Source: Akkermansia muciniphila
Lineage (GTDB): Bacteria; Verrucomicrobiota; Verrucomicrobiia; Verrucomicrobiales; V1-33
Length of the DNA stretch: 8,349 nt
NCBI GenBank assembly: GCA_943331195.2
Contig: CALQKQ020000138.1
Span: forward strand, 1-8,349
Direction: 5' to 3'
Shown in pieces: positions 7,003-8,349 of the stretch. Position 1 is the first letter of the stretch. Every line of letters starts with the position of its first letter. A model generated the notes under the pieces. That model was not told the DNA's origin and did not search any database. It saw only the letters and a program-made list of their open reading frames with translations. The position numbers were made by a program, and so were the translations under genes.

Positions 7003-8010
7003 CTATTGGAAAAGGGGAACTTCCTCGCGGGCGAGGATCTGGGGCGCTCCCTGGTTGCGGTTGCGGACGATTAGGACAACGCGTTTCCGATAATCGTTCA
7101 CGGTGGCGACACTTTCTATGTGCACCGTAGCATCGTTGAGGCCAAAATGGGCCTGCACGTCGGGATCCGAGGCATCTAAGTTCAAGGCATCGTAGGCTTG
7201 CTGCAGGTCCTGAAGCTTGACGTCGTCTTCGGTGAATTCGATGCCATCGGGCCCCCAGCGCACGTCGTGCACGAAATCCGTGGCGTCTTTCAAGGCCGGT
7301 TCCCAGTCGCTCGCCGGGTCCGCGCTGGCCTGGCTGGTGATGATGCCCAAGGCGATGACTTTGGGCTCAGCGGCATTGAGGTCGAGCTTGCCCCCAGAAT
7401 AAATCGTGAAGAAATCGCGCCAATCGGGCACCTGGGACGAAACCTGGTCAAAGCCGGGCACCAGGAGCATTTCGTCGATGCTGTAGAAGGGGCGGTCGAA
7501 AGGATACCCAGTGTAGCCGAGCGCTTCGTAGTCTTCGCGCTCCATGCCGTGGAGTTGGGTTTGCTCGTCGCTGTCGACCCAATCGATCAAGGTGTCCGTG
7601 AGGGCGCTGGCGGCGTCTTTTTCGATGCCCCACAGTTCGAAGGTGCGCTCGAAGAAGGTGCGGTCGCCGGCCCGGAGCAGTTGGTTGACGTTGAAGCGGC
7701 CGCCTTCGCCGCGGATGGTGACGCTGAAGGATTCCCCTTCGGCTAAGGTTTGATTGAGCAGGGCGACGTCGGTGTCCTTGACCGAAGGATTGCAGGCGAT
7801 GTTGAGCCCCATTTCCGCCAATTGCCGGGCCCGGAAGGCCTTTTTTTGGGAAATGGTGATGTCCATGTCGTGCGAAATCACCCGAATGGTGGAGTAGATC
7901 AAGAGGCTGAGCATGGAAATCAGCCACATGACCAGCAGCAGGGCAGACCCGCGCTGGCGGGCCCGGCGGGCGGCGCGGAAACGCCGGGGGCTTGGATGAA
8001 GGGATTTCAC
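7003..8010 (-). CDS. gspK: Type II secretion minor pseudopilin GspK
   Basis: GspK caps the pseudopilus tip in complex with GspI and GspJ. The 335-residue product starts at GTG 8010. Its N-terminus has a basic leader (RRFRAARRARQRG) and a prepilin-peptidase site after Gly21, followed by SALLLVMWLISMLSLLIYS. Position +5 after the cleavage site is Leu, not Glu, as is typical of GspK and unlike the major pseudopilins. The GspK globular region is clear: GGRFNVNQLL (about 103-112), ALTDTLIDWVDSDEQ (about 136-150, acidic), PFYSIDEMLLVPGFDQV (about 174-190) and GGKLDLNAAEPKVIALGI (about 206-223), the last being the classic LNxA stretch. The acidic DSDEQ and ED segments could be calcium-binding, as in other GspK, but this is inference. 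The stop is TAG at 7005-7003. There is no Shine-Dalgarno sequence; the GTG is preceded by a pyrimidine-rich leader. No other plausible start lies nearer, and the GTG puts the leader peptide in the usual range. Confidence 0.93.
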   Translation of the reverse strand: MKSLHPSPRRFRAARRARQRGSALLLVMWLISMLSLLIYSTIRVISHDMDITISQKKAFRARQLAEMGLNIACNPSVKDTDVALLNQTLAEGESFSVTIRGEGGRFNVNQLLRAGDRTFFERTFELWGIEKDAASALTDTLIDWVDSDEQTQLHGMEREDYEALGYTGYPFDRPFYSIDEMLLVPGFDQVSSQVPDWRDFFTIYSGGKLDLNAAEPKVIALGIITSQASADPASDWEPALKDATDFVHDVRWGPDGIEFTEDDVKLQDLQQAYDALNLDASDPDVQAHFGLNDATVHIESVATVNDYRKRVVLIVRNRNQGAPQILAREEVPLFQ

Positions 8011-8040
8011 AAGGCTAGAGAAAAAAAGTTTAGCAGTCGG

Positions 8041-8098
8041 CTCAGCTGGAGCGTTCCCCAGGGAAAAGGCCCCCTGCGGGCGAGACCGGGAACCTGAG
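8041..8098 (-). other. Structured intergenic element between the pseudopilin gene and gspK
   Basis: Nested inverted repeats occupy this gap. The outer arms are CTCAG (8041-8045) and CTGAG (8094-8098), the middle arms GTTCCC (8053-8058) and GGGAAC (8088-8093), and an inner hairpin is formed by CAGGG (8059-8063) and CCCTG (8072-8076). On the transcript a run of seven Ts follows after about 13 bases (8027-8021). It could act as an attenuator or processing site setting the gspK level relative to its upstream neighbour, but it could also be a chance product of the high GC content. Confidence 0.3.
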
Positions 8099-8102
8099 GT
8101 CT

Positions 8103-8349
8103 TCAGCGGCCCGGACCTCCGCCGCCGCCGCCACCGCCGCGAAAGCCGCCATTGGCCCGTCCGCCGCCGCCGCCGCCAGCACTGCGGCCCCCACCACCCC
8201 GGGGAGGGGCTCCGAAATTCCGTCCACCCCCGCCGCCGCCACCGCCGCGCGGGCGATCTGCGCGCGGGCCGCCCGGCCCTCCGGCCCCGGGTGGGCGATC
8301 CGCCCCGGGCGGGGGGCCTCCCGGGCCATTCAGGGGAGGTCCCTCAAGC
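8103..8349 (-). CDS. C-terminal Gly/Arg-rich tail of an upstream gene, probably a minor pseudopilin (partial)
   Basis: The frame entering from the window edge runs 81 residues to a TGA at 8105-8103. All of it is low complexity: first a Gly/Pro part (GPPLNGPGGPPPGADRP), then RGG-like glycine runs (NFGAPPRGGGGR, NGGFRGGG) ending in GPGR. Of the three frames on this strand, one has a TGA at once and then reads as Arg/Trp-rich, another is stopped shortly and restarts as an Ala-rich 95-residue shadow, and only this one is open to the edge and stops just before the gspK gap. GspJ usually precedes gspK in T2SS operons, so this is most likely the tail of a GspJ-type pseudopilin, but no pseudopilin domain is inside the window and the identity rests on position alone. 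The stop lies 92 bases before gspK. Confidence 0.65.
   Translation of the reverse strand, partial: LEGPPLNGPGGPPPGADRPPGAGGPGGPRADRPRGGGGGGGGRNFGAPPRGGGGRSAGGGGGGRANGGFRGGGGGGGGPGR
8106..8260 (-). repeat. GGN-codon tract coding the Gly-rich tail of the gene upstream of gspK
   Basis: The plus strand has dense runs of CCG/GCC triplets, read on the coding strand as runs of up to seven glycine codons separated by Arg, Asn, Phe and Ala. It is of the same kind as the tract inside gspD at 2085-2237. Such runs are prone to in-frame length change. Confidence 0.6.

Noticed and set aside
8042..8329. Minus-strand Ala-rich frame of 95 codons
   Set aside because: It is the shifted reading of the glycine codon tract and runs into the gap before gspK; the Gly-rich frame that is open to the window edge is preferred.

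Overview
This window is a GC-rich bacterial region in which every gene I can support lies on the minus strand, so transcription runs from high to low coordinates. It carries most of the inner-membrane and outer-membrane assembly part of a type II secretion system (T2SS; the general secretion pathway), followed by a separate exported surface-type protein. The organism is most likely a member of the Verrucomicrobiota. The last gene, at 1-698, matches from memory the verrucomicrobial paralogous family TIGR02597 in its motifs. The T2SS genes are also divergent and rich in low-complexity tails, and none of the starts has a recognisable Shine-Dalgarno sequence.

Layout in order of transcription: (1) 8349-8103, the 3' end of a gene coding for a glycine/arginine-rich tail, probably a minor pseudopilin of GspJ type judged only by its place before gspK. 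(2) 8010-7003, gspK, the minor pseudopilin with a prepilin-like leader. (3) 6928-5654, a GspL-like bitopic protein (PilM-like cytoplasmic half, one membrane helix, PilN-like periplasmic half); its reading frame appears to start at a CTG codon. (4) 5676-4903, a GspM/PilO-like protein overlapping the previous gene by 23 bases, with a long Pro/Ala tail. (5) 4829-3912, an exported protein with a small GspC/PilP-like beta-rich domain and a Gly/Pro/Gln-rich repeat tail. (6) 3800-945, the outer-membrane secretin GspD, 951 residues, with a long Pro/Ala linker and a large Gly-rich insertion. (7) A 246-base gap (699-944) with two inverted repeats, a T tract and a plausible promoter. (8) 698-1, the TIGR02597-like exported protein, cut off by the window edge.

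Together, K (pseudopilus tip), L and M (inner-membrane platform), the C/P-like protein (probable periplasmic connector) and D (outer-membrane channel) form a coherent T2SS assembly unit. No gspE ATPase, gspF or major pseudopilin gspG is visible; they would have to lie upstream beyond 8349 or elsewhere in the genome. Nothing mobile, no RNA gene and no CRISPR array was seen.

The most unusual aspects are the low-complexity (Gly-, Pro/Ala- or Gly/Pro/Gln-rich) extensions present in four of the five complete or partial T2SS proteins that have a periplasmic portion other than K, the non-standard start of the GspL-like gene, and the poorly classified GspC/PilP-like connector. I do not see a wholly new system; this is a divergent lineage-specific version of a known machine.
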